Part shown: positions 19,166-27,187 of the stretch, piece by piece
Layout of the letters: the number at the start of each line of letters is the position of its first letter
Numbering within the stretch: the stretch's first letter is position 1
Origin: CAYMTR01 sp964393405
GTDB taxonomy: Bacteria; Bacteroidota; Bacteroidia; Bacteroidales; Prolixibacteraceae
Assembly: GCA_964393405.1 (NCBI GenBank)
Contig: CAYMTR010000001.1
Span: 124,001-188,000, forward strand
DNA: 64,000 nt
Direction: 5' to 3'
Notes under the pieces: generated by a model
What the model was told of the DNA's origin: nothing
Database searches by the model: none
Seen by the model: the letters and a program-made list of their open reading frames with translations, nothing else
Program-made: the position numbers and the translations under genes

Positions 19166-20668
19166 TTACTTAATCCTTAACCTTTCAGTATGACTTTTGC
19201 CTGCTACTTTTATGTTGAAGAGATATATACCGGGAGGTATTAGACTCGATTCGATACTTACATTTTCAATATCTTTCCCCTTGTTTTCGATATCAACATT
19301 CCATACTTTCATCCCCATCATGTTCCAAAGACTGCAGATATACTTTTGAGCATAGCCTGTTTCAAACGAAATATCAATTCTCTGCTGGCCGTTTCTAAGT
19401 ACTTTTATATTGAAAATATCTTCTATGTTGCCTTTCAGAGAAATGCTGCTTGTATATTCTGTTTCAAAACACCCAATATCAGGTTTTGAACCATTAAAAG
19501 GTAATCCTAAATCTATCCCTGCATCAATTAAATCGCTTCCTTTTATCAGATGAGCAAAAGAAATATCAGGCAAGCTTCCATCTTCTTTTCTCTGTCCAGA
19601 AATGCCTGTTGTATCGAGACTTATAAAGTCATCGTCGGTTACAGTGAACTTACTTTCCCAGCTGTTTGATTCTTGTATGACAAAAGACCCAAGATTAATC
19701 TTACCATCTGCCAACAAGCAATTCTTAACTGTCGCTGTTTGCCCAGACGCCAAGGCACTAGGAATGCTGAAATCATTTCCTTCATTTCTAAATCCTGTAC
19801 CATTATATACTGTCATCGAACCTCTGTTGTTGTTCTGATCAAAACCTTTGGATTTATTGTCGAACGCCAGACAGTTGTTTACTATAAAATTATGCTGCAG
19901 CAACTTATCGTCACTACCGCCCATTTTAAAACCATTGCCATTGGCCTTTGCGCCCGGGTCTGTCCCATCTTTAAGATATCCGTTTCCCCAGGTCCAGCAG
20001 TTTTCCAAGATTGTTGTAACATTGTCAGCACCACGAAGATAACCATCCCATCCATCGTCAACATTAACCCATGCCCTACAGCCATAAAAATAATTGTTAG
20101 TGCCAACATCTAGTTTACAAGCAAATCCATCAGCATCACCATAATCAGTAGGATCAGCATTAAAATACGAATCGCAGTTTATAACCCTGTTATCATGAGC
20201 ACCACCACCAATCTGAAGTCCGCTATCTTTGTTTTCCGAAAAAACACAATTTTCGATCAGGTTGTATCCACCGTTTTGAATTATCATGCCATTGTCTCCT
20301 GCAAGTTTAAGGTGCAAACCTTTTACTACCCAATAACTTCCTGTGATATTAATTCCCCGTTTGCCAAAATCAGTACCTGAAAAGTCAAAAACAGGTTTTT
20401 CCCCCGGAAAAGCCAGCAAATAACATTTTGATACCTCTGAACCAACTGTTGCAAGTTTTATTGTAACAGAGTGTTTATAAGTCCCTCCCCGGACAATTAT
20501 TGAATCGCCGGCAACAAATCTTTTAACTGCAGCATCAAGCGTCAACAGAGGATCATTTACCGACTTGCCAGTATTGCTGTCCAGTCCTATTGTTGATACA
20601 TAGTATGTTGTTGCCATTGAAGCATTTAAAAACAAAATAGCTGTGATAGAAAGTATGAATTTTTTCAT
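19166..20668 (-). CDS. Pectate lyase, polysaccharide lyase family 9-like, with T9SS sorting domain
   Basis: A 500-residue secreted right-handed beta-helix protein, starting at MKKFILSITAILFLNASMA (20668), which gives a canonical signal peptide; a start 17 codons earlier would bury it. The helix coils (about 50-400) carry the PL9 calcium and catalytic set: Asp180 in ADGFACK, Asp204, Asp205 and Asp208 in VDDGWD, and Lys248 in GNGFKMG. The 24-residue spacing from Asp180 to Asp204 matches the PL9 enzyme Pel9A. The C-terminus (NIKVLRNGQQRIDISF to SHTERLRIK) is a type IX sorting domain. PL9 enzymes cut polygalacturonate or related pectic chains by beta-elimination with a Lys base. It is the first gene of the PUL in transcription order, so pectin and xylan enzymes are co-transcribed or at least co-located. 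Confidence 0.82.
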   Translation of the reverse strand: MKKFILSITAILFLNASMATTYYVSTIGLDSNTGKSVNDPLLTLDAAVKRFVAGDSIIVRGGTYKHSVTIKLATVGSEVSKCYLLAFPGEKPVFDFSGTDFGKRGINITGSYWVVKGLHLKLAGDNGMIIQNGGYNLIENCVFSENKDSGLQIGGGAHDNRVINCDSYFNADPTDYGDADGFACKLDVGTNNYFYGCRAWVNVDDGWDGYLRGADNVTTILENCWTWGNGYLKDGTDPGAKANGNGFKMGGSDDKLLQHNFIVNNCLAFDNKSKGFDQNNNRGSMTVYNGTGFRNEGNDFSIPSALASGQTATVKNCLLADGKINLGSFVIQESNSWESKFTVTDDDFISLDTTGISGQRKEDGSLPDISFAHLIKGSDLIDAGIDLGLPFNGSKPDIGCFETEYTSSISLKGNIEDIFNIKVLRNGQQRIDISFETGYAQKYICSLWNMMGMKVWNVDIENKGKDIENVSIESSLIPPGIYLFNIKVAGKSHTERLRIK

Positions 20669-21034
20669 TTCAAAATATTTTATAAAACGAATTAAAGTCT
20701 TCTCCTTTATTACCTGCAATTTTAAATTATAAAAATGATTAATAAGGGGATTATCTGACTTAATGAGGTATACAAATCGTCATTATTCTTTTATACAAAA
20801 CAGCTTTAGTAGCATAGTCTTATCTTGAACTTTCTGATATGTCATACTAGTACATGCAAGTGACCATATTCGTACCATATTCGTCCTTTCTCCCTTAATA
20901 AAGGGAGAAAGGACGAATATGGTACGAATGAAGTCATACTTTGGTTAGTATATTTTATATCCAAAAGATAAAATGTTTGGCAATTTTGTTTAAATTTCAA
21001 GTCAATTGATGAACCGAATAATTTGTTGGCGAAC
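20669..21034. other. 366-bp divergent intergenic region between pectate lyase and histidine kinase genes
   Basis: This interval separates the start of the minus-strand PUL from the start of the plus-strand kinase genes, so promoters for both should lie here. I found no TAnnTTTG box on the minus strand. Its striking content is a 62-bp hairpin (listed separately), a tandem 11-bp repeat ACCATATTCGT at 20863-20873 and 20874-20884, the palindrome TACTAGTA at 20845-20852, and an 8-bp direct repeat GTCATACT at 20841-20848 and 20933-20940 flanking the hairpin. Possible short frames across the hairpin have no recognisable protein. Confidence 0.6.
20868..20929. repeat. Perfect 29-bp-arm inverted repeat with 4-nt loop
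   Basis: The arm 20868-20896 (beginning ATTCGTACCATATTCG) is exactly complementary to 20901-20929, with loop AATA at 20897-20900. The left arm contains the second copy of a tandem 11-mer ACCATATTCGT and borrows its outer bases from the first copy. No U-tract follows on either side, and the hairpin lies between two divergent gene starts, so it is not a normal terminator. It could be a remnant of a small non-autonomous element, a cruciform, or an operator. The 8-bp GTCATACT copies on either side resemble a target duplication but may be chance. Confidence 0.85.
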
Positions 21035-22120
21035 ATGGATGATAACATTGAAAAATCGAAAGAAGAGCTGCAAAGGGAAAATATTCTGCTGCGGTTACTT
21101 ATAAACAATTTTCCTTCAGGTATTTACATAAAAGACACAGAAGGAAGAAAAATAATTGTGAATCCTTTAGTAAGCATTAGTGATGAAAAAGGGTCTACCG
21201 GTTATAAACAGGATACTGATGTTATAAATTACGGAAAACCAATCATTGACGAGCAAAAAGCATTTTCGGATGAAAAAGGAAATAAGAAATGGAAATCTGT
21301 TTCCAAGATTCCACTGAAGGATGATGCCGGGAATATTATCGGGATGGCAGGAATATCAAACGATATTACATCGCAAAAACAAGTTGAAGCTGAGTTGATT
21401 CTGGCAAAGCAACTGTCCGAAGAAAACAGCAAGATGAAGTCTGCTTTCCTGGTAAGGGTAAGCCATGAAATCAGAACTCCCCTTAATTGTATTCTGGGGT
21501 TTACAGAATTGATTCTTGAGCCGGAGGTTGACAGTGAGCAAAGAGCTGAGTATTCAAAAATGATTATAGAATCAGGGAATAACCTTGTTTCCGTAATTAA
21601 TGATGTACTTGACCTGGCAAAGATTGAATCCAAACAGATTTACATATGGAAAAGTATTTTCCCTGCACAGAAATTAATTAAGGATATATATACAAAATTT
21701 GAAAAGAAGGTACTTACCAATGGTCTGGTTTTAAAAATATCTCCAGAAATTCCTATGGAAGTGTTAACAATTGAAAGTGATGAAATTAGGCTCAATCAGA
21801 TACTGGATAGTTTTGTTAACAATGCAATCAAATTTTCTGAAAAAGGGATTATTGAAATAGGATTGAAACAAGTAGGTAATATGGTTCGGTTTTTTGTTAA
21901 GGATACAGGAATTGGGATTGAAGAAGATAATCTTAAAGACATATTTACCGGGTTGAACAGTTTTAAGTCTGATTACAATAAAAAATTTGGAGGAACAGGA
22001 TTGGGACTGGCAATTTCTAAAAGTCTGGCAGAAATTTTGAACGGAGAAGTTGGAGTAAAATCAAAATTAGGTGAAGGCTCTGAATTCTTCGTTGATATTC
22101 CCCTATCCAATAATATTTAA
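21035..22120 (+). CDS. Cytoplasmic PAS-domain sensor histidine kinase
   Basis: A 361-residue kinase with no membrane segment, starting at ATG 21035 (MDDNIEKSKEEL); an in-frame TTG 12 bp earlier is less likely. Residues about 10-115 are a PAS domain preceded by a short coiled coil. HisKA follows with the phospho-acceptor His144 in RVSHEIRTPL. The ATPase domain has the N box (NQILDSFVNNAIKFSEKG), G1 (VKDTGIGIEED) and G2 (FGGTGLGLAISKSL). Compared with the equivalent PAS of the next kinase, this one is about 18 residues shorter in the middle, so its ligand pocket may be degenerate. No receiver domain or response regulator is nearby, so its partner is unknown. It is paralogous to the kinase at 22274: both share LNCILGFTEL and WKSIFPAQK. 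Confidence 0.85.
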   Translation: MDDNIEKSKEELQRENILLRLLINNFPSGIYIKDTEGRKIIVNPLVSISDEKGSTGYKQDTDVINYGKPIIDEQKAFSDEKGNKKWKSVSKIPLKDDAGNIIGMAGISNDITSQKQVEAELILAKQLSEENSKMKSAFLVRVSHEIRTPLNCILGFTELILEPEVDSEQRAEYSKMIIESGNNLVSVINDVLDLAKIESKQIYIWKSIFPAQKLIKDIYTKFEKKVLTNGLVLKISPEIPMEVLTIESDEIRLNQILDSFVNNAIKFSEKGIIEIGLKQVGNMVRFFVKDTGIGIEEDNLKDIFTGLNSFKSDYNKKFGGTGLGLAISKSLAEILNGEVGVKSKLGEGSEFFVDIPLSNNI

Positions 22121-22234
22121 TCATCTAAATATCATTCTTTTACCATTGTTAGCGATTTTTATTTTAACGATTTTGCAATAAATATATTTTTTATAGTATT
22201 TTTATATAGGGAGAATTTTTTAAACGAAGGTAGG

Positions 22235-22256
22235 TTTAGCGAGTCAAAACGCTAAA
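22235..22256. repeat. Short inverted repeat just upstream of the second PAS kinase
   Basis: TTTAGCG (22235-22241) and CGCTAAA (22250-22256) form 7-bp perfect arms around an 8-nt spacer, ending 17 bp before the start codon at 22274. It is in a 153-bp gap between the paralogous kinases. Placement fits an operator or a 5' UTR hairpin. It has no U-run, so it is unlikely to be a terminator for the upstream gene. Confidence 0.4.
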
Positions 22257-22273
22257 TAAATTAATTCACGGAC

Positions 22274-24928
22274 ATGGTTTTCTATTATGTTGAAGGCATA
22301 ATATCAACCGATGGGAAAGGGCGCATCGTTCAAGTTAATAATGATGCTCTGAATCTTACTGGGTGGTTAAGTGCTAATGTTTTAGGTAAAATGCTCGGGG
22401 AAGTATTTTGCGTTTCAGATAAGGTTACCGGCAAACAAATCGATTTGTTTTCTGATATCAACTTTGAGGATACAGATATTGTAAATAATACAATGTGTGT
22501 AAATCTTAAATGTGGGGAAGGTGAAAGCAAGTTAATTCGATTAAAGACTATACCTGTTAGAAATAAAGGCAAACTCATTTCCTTAGTGTTAGTTTTCAAC
22601 GAAATCACTTTAGATAAGGATAATTGTGATTCTGATTTTCAAAAGCTTTCCGGTATTTATATCGACAAAAACTCAGAGATAGAGGAAAAAATAAAAAAAA
22701 TAGAACACCTTTTCAATACCCTTGTAGAAAACGACACAGACTTTGTTGCCATGATCGATGAAAAGGGTAAAATATTATACACCAGCCCTTCATTCACAAA
22801 AATCATGGGCTATCCTTCTGAAAAAAGAAAAGGTGAAAACACGTTTGAAATTATACATCCTTTAGATAAAGAAAAAGCAATTGAGCTTTTTAACAATATA
22901 ATCAAAAATAAGGATTCTGTTATAATGGCTCCTATCAGAATCAAGCATGCCGATGGTTCATGGCACTGGATTGAAGGTTTTGCGAAGAATCTTCTGGATG
23001 ATAGTGAAATTCAAGCTGTTGTTTTAAATTTTAAAGAAATCACAAAAACTATTGAAGCCGAACATGCCCTTAATTATTCGTATGAGTTACTGAAATACAT
23101 AATTGAAAACAGTAACAGTGCAATTGCTGTCCACGATAAAGAACTCAGGTACATATATGTAAGTCGTAATTATCTTGAGCAATATAATATAATTGGAAAT
23201 GATGTAATTGGGAAAAATCATTATGATGTATTTCCTGACCTTCCCCAAAAATGGAGAGATGTTCACCAGAGAGCATTAAAAGGTGAGGTTATAAATTCTG
23301 ATATGGACTTATACTCTCGCGATGATGGAAGTGAAGAATGGACAAAGTGGGAATGTCGTCCATGGTATGAGGCTAATGGTTCCGTTGGAGGAATTATTGT
23401 ATACACCCAGGTTATAACTGAGCAGGTAAAGCGGGAAGAAGAGTTAAAAAGAGAACGTCTTTTGCTGCGCACATTAATTGATAATCTTCCGGTTAGTATA
23501 TATATAAAAGATTTAAAGGGAAGAAAAGTTGTTGCAAACAAAACCGATGTCTTAAGTATTGGCTATAATGATGAATCTGAATTAATTGGAAAAACCGATC
23601 TTGATTTGTTTGACGGGAATATAGGTTTCAGGGGATATAACGATGACATGAATGTTATACGCAATGGAATTCCAATAATTAATCAGGAAGAATATTTCTT
23701 AAAAGATGATGGGAGTAAAAGATGGTCTGTTTCTTCAAAGTTTCCTATAACTGATATAAACGGAAAAATAAATGGATTAGTAGGAATATCACGAGATATT
23801 ACAGAGCAAAAGAAAGATCATGATACAATTCTCAAATTAACAAAAAGCATTGAACAAAACCCACTTTCAGTAATTATCACTGACCTTAACGGTATTATTG
23901 AGTATGCAAATCCCCGGTTTAGTGAAATGACCGGCTATACCTTTGAAGATGTTATTGGTTTAAAAAATATGGCAATGAATTTGTCAGAAATAAATCCTAA
24001 GTTATATGAAGAACTTTGGCAAACAATATCTTCAGGTGATCCATGGCAAGGAGAGTTAAAGGCTAGAATAAAAGATGGCAGTTATATTTGGGAATGGCTG
24101 ATTATCAATGCTATTAAGAACGAAAATGGTGAGATTGTAAATTATGTTGCAATAATTGAAGATATTACTGAAAGGAAAATCCTTGAAAATGAATTAGTAT
24201 CTGCCAAGGAAAAAGCTGAAGAAAACGATAGGCTAAAATCTTCTTTTTTAGCAAATATGAGCCATGAAATAAGGACACCTTTAAATTGTATTCTTGGATT
24301 CACTGAGCTAATGGCTGATCCTGAGATTGAGACTGATCAGAGGTCTGAATTTTCAAAGTTGATAATGACATCAGGCAATAATCTCCTTTCAGTTATTAAT
24401 AATGTGCTGGATATATCTAAAATTGAATCAGGACAAGTTCAGTTGTGGAAGAGCATATTCCCTGCACAAAAAGTTTTAAGGGAAGTTTTCCACGAATACG
24501 AAAAGAAAGCTAAAGATCACAAAATTGAATTGAAGATTTCAGAGTCAATGCCTGAAAAAGATTTCTTGATTGAAACTGATGAATTAAGATTAAAGCAGGT
24601 GCTAGGTAATTTTGTTTCTAATGCAATAAAATTCACTGAAGAAGGATTTGTGGAAATTGGCTTAAAAATTGGGAATGATGTTGCCCAATTCTACGTCAAA
24701 GATACAGGCATCGGTATTCCAAAAGATAAACAAAAAGATATTTTCGCTCATTTCAGACAAGTAGAATCAGCATATACAAGAAAATATGGGGGCAACGGAC
24801 TTGGTCTGGCAATCTCTAAAAGTTTGTCTGATATGATGGGAGGAATTGTTGGCGTTGAATCTGAATCGGGTAAAGGATCTACTTTTTACTTCACAATTTC
24901 AATAGCACATTCAAATAATATACATTAA
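22274..24928 (+). CDS. Multi-PAS soluble sensor histidine kinase
   Basis: An 884-residue kinase with no transmembrane helix. It holds about five PAS domains in series: an incomplete one at the N-terminus (STDGKGRIVQVNNDALNLTGW), then about 145-260, 268-390, 395-515 and 525-645. These are followed by HisKA (NMSHEIRTPLNCILGFTEL) and an ATPase with intact N (NFVSNAIKFTEEG), G1 (VKDTGIGIPKDKQ) and G2 (GGNGLGLAISKSL) boxes. An in-frame stop sits five codons before the start, so the first PAS really lacks its usual N-terminal cap unless a frameshift lies upstream. There is no receiver. The kinase core closely resembles the 21035 gene, suggesting a tandem duplication followed by gain or loss of PAS modules. 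Confidence 0.87.
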   Translation: MVFYYVEGIISTDGKGRIVQVNNDALNLTGWLSANVLGKMLGEVFCVSDKVTGKQIDLFSDINFEDTDIVNNTMCVNLKCGEGESKLIRLKTIPVRNKGKLISLVLVFNEITLDKDNCDSDFQKLSGIYIDKNSEIEEKIKKIEHLFNTLVENDTDFVAMIDEKGKILYTSPSFTKIMGYPSEKRKGENTFEIIHPLDKEKAIELFNNIIKNKDSVIMAPIRIKHADGSWHWIEGFAKNLLDDSEIQAVVLNFKEITKTIEAEHALNYSYELLKYIIENSNSAIAVHDKELRYIYVSRNYLEQYNIIGNDVIGKNHYDVFPDLPQKWRDVHQRALKGEVINSDMDLYSRDDGSEEWTKWECRPWYEANGSVGGIIVYTQVITEQVKREEELKRERLLLRTLIDNLPVSIYIKDLKGRKVVANKTDVLSIGYNDESELIGKTDLDLFDGNIGFRGYNDDMNVIRNGIPIINQEEYFLKDDGSKRWSVSSKFPITDINGKINGLVGISRDITEQKKDHDTILKLTKSIEQNPLSVIITDLNGIIEYANPRFSEMTGYTFEDVIGLKNMAMNLSEINPKLYEELWQTISSGDPWQGELKARIKDGSYIWEWLIINAIKNENGEIVNYVAIIEDITERKILENELVSAKEKAEENDRLKSSFLANMSHEIRTPLNCILGFTELMADPEIETDQRSEFSKLIMTSGNNLLSVINNVLDISKIESGQVQLWKSIFPAQKVLREVFHEYEKKAKDHKIELKISESMPEKDFLIETDELRLKQVLGNFVSNAIKFTEEGFVEIGLKIGNDVAQFYVKDTGIGIPKDKQKDIFAHFRQVESAYTRKYGGNGLGLAISKSLSDMMGGIVGVESESGKGSTFYFTISIAHSNNIH

Positions 24929-24984
24929 TCGCTACTTAAGATAAAGTGGTTTTTCAAATTGGGAATAAAATAAAATAACTCAAT

Positions 24985-25013
24985 TGTAACTTTACCTAAG
25001 CCACACTCGTCTA
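24985..25013 (+). promoter_or_regulatory. Candidate ECF-sigma promoter (autoregulatory) of the sigma gene
   Basis: A -35-like TGTAAC (24985-24990) and a -10-like CGTCTA (25008-25013) are separated by 17 bp, with the -10 ending 20 bp before the sigma start codon. The same GTAACTTT plus CGTCT pair at the same 17-bp spacing occurs upstream of the outer-membrane protein gene at 27188. GTAAC/CGTC elements are typical of ECF sigma promoters and unlike the TAnnTTTG housekeeping box. Confidence 0.55.
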
Positions 25014-25033
25014 ATAGTCAAAGTTTCTTGTGA

Positions 25034-25519
25034 ATGACTACTGCAGAGTATAACGACATAGTCGAAAAATATGCCGACAGGTTATATCGGTATATCCTGA
25101 AGAATGTCAGGGATACTGAACATTCATCAGACTTAGTACAAGAAAGTTTTGAAAAACTTTGGAGACATAGTCGTGAAGTTGTGTATACAAAAGCAAAGTC
25201 GTATTTGTTTAGCATTGCTCACAATACAATGATAGACTCTATCAGGCGTGATAAAAAATTGATAGTTACTGATGTCAATGACATGACTTTAATTGAAGTA
25301 GATCAGAATCATCACGATCTCAAAGAGATATTAGACATGGCATTAAGCAAGCTTCCTGACATTCAAAAATCGGTGATACTGTTGCGTGATTATGAAGGTT
25401 ATACATATGAAGAAATAGGTCAAATCACTGGACTTAGTGAATCGCAGGTTAAAGTTTATATATATAGAGGAAGGGTATTTCTAAAGAATTATATAGGACA
25501 GATAGAAAAAGTAATTTAA
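25034..25519 (+). CDS. ECF RNA polymerase sigma factor (sigma-70 family)
   Basis: A 161-residue group IV sigma factor. Region 2 spans about 8-75 (YADRLYRYILKNVRD, DLVQESFEKLWRHS, AKSYLFSIAHNTMIDSIRRD). Region 4 spans about 105-158 (LPDIQKSVILLRDYEGYTYE, then GLSESQVKVYIYRGRVFLK). There is no region 1.1 or 3, as expected of the class. It overlaps no gene, and the anti-sigma start follows 3 bp after its stop, so the two are translated together. A GTAAC/CGTCT promoter pair directly upstream suggests autoregulation, and a second copy before 27188 suggests that outer-membrane gene is a target. Confidence 0.93.
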   Translation: MTTAEYNDIVEKYADRLYRYILKNVRDTEHSSDLVQESFEKLWRHSREVVYTKAKSYLFSIAHNTMIDSIRRDKKLIVTDVNDMTLIEVDQNHHDLKEILDMALSKLPDIQKSVILLRDYEGYTYEEIGQITGLSESQVKVYIYRGRVFLKNYIGQIEKVI

Positions 25520-25521
25520 AA

Positions 25522-26550
25522 ATGAAAATCGACCGCAATAACTACGAAATATTTTTCATCGATTATCTCGATGGCAATTTGCCAATTGAGAAAATTGATG
25601 AGTTGCTCGATTTTCTTAAAAACAACGAAGATCTGGCAGAGGAGCTCAAAGGACTTGAGAATATTAAACTTACAGCTCCGGAAAGTAAAAAATTTCAAGT
25701 TACCGGCTTATTGAAAGAGGACCTTGATATGCCTGAGCTATTTGAAGAAGATTGCATTCGGAGTATGGAGGGCGAGTTAACTCAACTTGATAAGGATATA
25801 TTTAACTATCGGATTAAAAGTGACCCTAAATCAAAAGCTATTTATGAACTTTATCAAGCAACGGTTTCTGAACCTGATTTGCTTATTGCATATCCAAATA
25901 AAGAAAATCTTAAGAAGAAGGTTAGAACTTATAGGTCTATTTATTGGTATTCAACAGCTGCAGTCATTTTACTTGGCTTATTCTTTTTCCTAAGAGATGA
26001 TAATCCAAACAGACATACCGGGAGCATCTATGTTTCAGAAACAGCAATAGACAAAAAAACAGAAAGCACAATTCCGGATATAGCTGTTGAAGAAAATATC
26101 GAAGAAAAGACAACAATTATTGAAGAAGCAAGACCTGTCAAAATAGAAAAGATTATTAAGAATGAAAAAAAAGCTGTTGTCATTGAGCAGTCAGTGCATG
26201 TTACAGAAGAACCTTTAGCACTAATGGAATCATTAAAAGTAAGCTCAATAGACCAAAACGTAACAGAAAACCAATATTTACTTGCCAAGGTAGAACCCCC
26301 TTCAGATAATATTGATAAAAGCTTTCCAAAATACTTGACTTTAGGAGAGTTAATTGCACAAAAAGTAAGCAAACTGACCAGCAAAGACAATGTAAGTAAA
26401 ATTAGAAACCAGGTATTAGAGTCAATCAAAGTTAACTCAGAAGAAAAGTTTACTTATACAACCACAGTTGAAGGAGGGATAAAATCGCTAGAATATCAAA
26501 GCAAGCTTCTGGCATTCTCAATTCCTTTGAGCACTAAGGGTAAAGACTAA
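25522..26550 (+). CDS. Probable membrane anti-sigma factor
   Basis: A 342-residue protein with one transmembrane helix (about 140-157, YWYSTAAVILLGLFFFL). The N-terminal cytoplasmic part (YEIFFIDYLDGNLPIEKID) resembles Bacteroidota anti-sigma factors, which often start with a short helical ligand segment of this kind. The C-terminal periplasmic part is rich in Glu, Lys and Val with low complexity (VEENIEEKTTIIEEARPVKIEKI) and ends in a more ordered segment. It begins 3 bp after the ECF sigma gene, the classic sigma/anti-sigma pairing, so it is inferred to hold the sigma factor until an envelope signal releases it. Its stop overlaps the end of the convergent gene by 4 bp. Confidence 0.75.
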   Translation: MKIDRNNYEIFFIDYLDGNLPIEKIDELLDFLKNNEDLAEELKGLENIKLTAPESKKFQVTGLLKEDLDMPELFEEDCIRSMEGELTQLDKDIFNYRIKSDPKSKAIYELYQATVSEPDLLIAYPNKENLKKKVRTYRSIYWYSTAAVILLGLFFFLRDDNPNRHTGSIYVSETAIDKKTESTIPDIAVEENIEEKTTIIEEARPVKIEKIIKNEKKAVVIEQSVHVTEEPLALMESLKVSSIDQNVTENQYLLAKVEPPSDNIDKSFPKYLTLGELIAQKVSKLTSKDNVSKIRNQVLESIKVNSEEKFTYTTTVEGGIKSLEYQSKLLAFSIPLSTKGKD

Positions 26551-27083
26551 AAAACCTTCATTTTTTCAAGTTCTCCTTTTATTTTCTTTAGCCGCACGTT
26601 CATTCCTGCAGAAGGTTTCCTTTCCATAAGGTCGTCAATATTAGCCATAAGTTCAGGGCACATTTCAGGGTATAATTTACATGTTTGGTAGAAGAACTCA
26701 AGTCCCAGAGCTTGATTTGAAATCTTTCCTTTGGTGTCATTCATCCAAACGACAGACCTGTCAAGCAATTCAGACAAATAATCTTCATTCAGGGGGCAAC
26801 GAAGAATGAGTAGCATCGACTGTCGAATATAGCTATCGTTGTCGGTTGCTAAAACGAGTTTATAAAGATCCTCAAGAATTGGAAGAATAAAATCGTTCTT
26901 TTTCCTAGTAGCGTGATCAAGAATCCAAAGAAGACGCCATGATTTATTGAAGGGTCTTTCTTTTGAAATATCCCAAATCAATTTAAAGAATTCATAATCA
27001 TTTGCTGCTTTAAGAAACAGAAAATCGTAATCAGCTTTAGCGTATACAGAATCAAGCAGATTTAAAACTTCTTCGCGGGTCAT
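26547..27083 (-). CDS. Hypothetical HEAT-like helical protein
   Basis: A 178-residue soluble, all-helical protein that I do not recognise beyond a likeness to HEAT/armadillo-type repeats (FFKLIWDISKERPFNKSWRL, SYIRQSMLLILRCPLNEDYL). There is no signal peptide and no obvious catalytic motif. Such small helical-repeat proteins are common in Bacteroidota and usually serve in protein interaction. It is divergent from the barrel gene at 27188 and convergent with, and overlapping by 4 bp, the anti-sigma gene. Function unknown. Confidence 0.75.
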   Translation of the reverse strand: MTREEVLNLLDSVYAKADYDFLFLKAANDYEFFKLIWDISKERPFNKSWRLLWILDHATRKKNDFILPILEDLYKLVLATDNDSYIRQSMLLILRCPLNEDYLSELLDRSVVWMNDTKGKISNQALGLEFFYQTCKLYPEMCPELMANIDDLMERKPSAGMNVRLKKIKGELEKMKVF

Positions 27084-27123
27084 GATATCTTTTTTACAAC
27101 GATAACAAAAATAAACAATGAAA

Positions 27124-27152
27124 GTAACTTTTAGATATATTAATCCGTCTTA
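27124..27152 (+). promoter_or_regulatory. Candidate ECF-sigma promoter of the outer-membrane barrel gene
   Basis: GTAACTTT starts at 27124 and CGTCT lies at 27146-27150, with exactly 17 bp between GTAAC and CGTCT, the same arrangement as before the sigma gene. The -10 ends 37 bp before the start codon at 27188. The intervening sequences differ, so the match is confined to the two boxes. The gene between them is on the opposite strand, so this is a separate promoter, not read-through. Confidence 0.55.
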
Positions 27153-27187
27153 CCACTGTAAACAAAAAAAATAATTTAAGAATAGCT

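Noticed and set aside
20842..21108. Minus-strand frame of 88 codons spanning the large hairpin
   Set aside because: It runs through the perfect inverted repeat and into the start of the kinase gene, is low in complexity and has no family resemblance.
22121..22273. Terminator between the two PAS kinases
   Set aside because: The only inverted repeat (22235-22256) lies close to the downstream start and has no following U-run.
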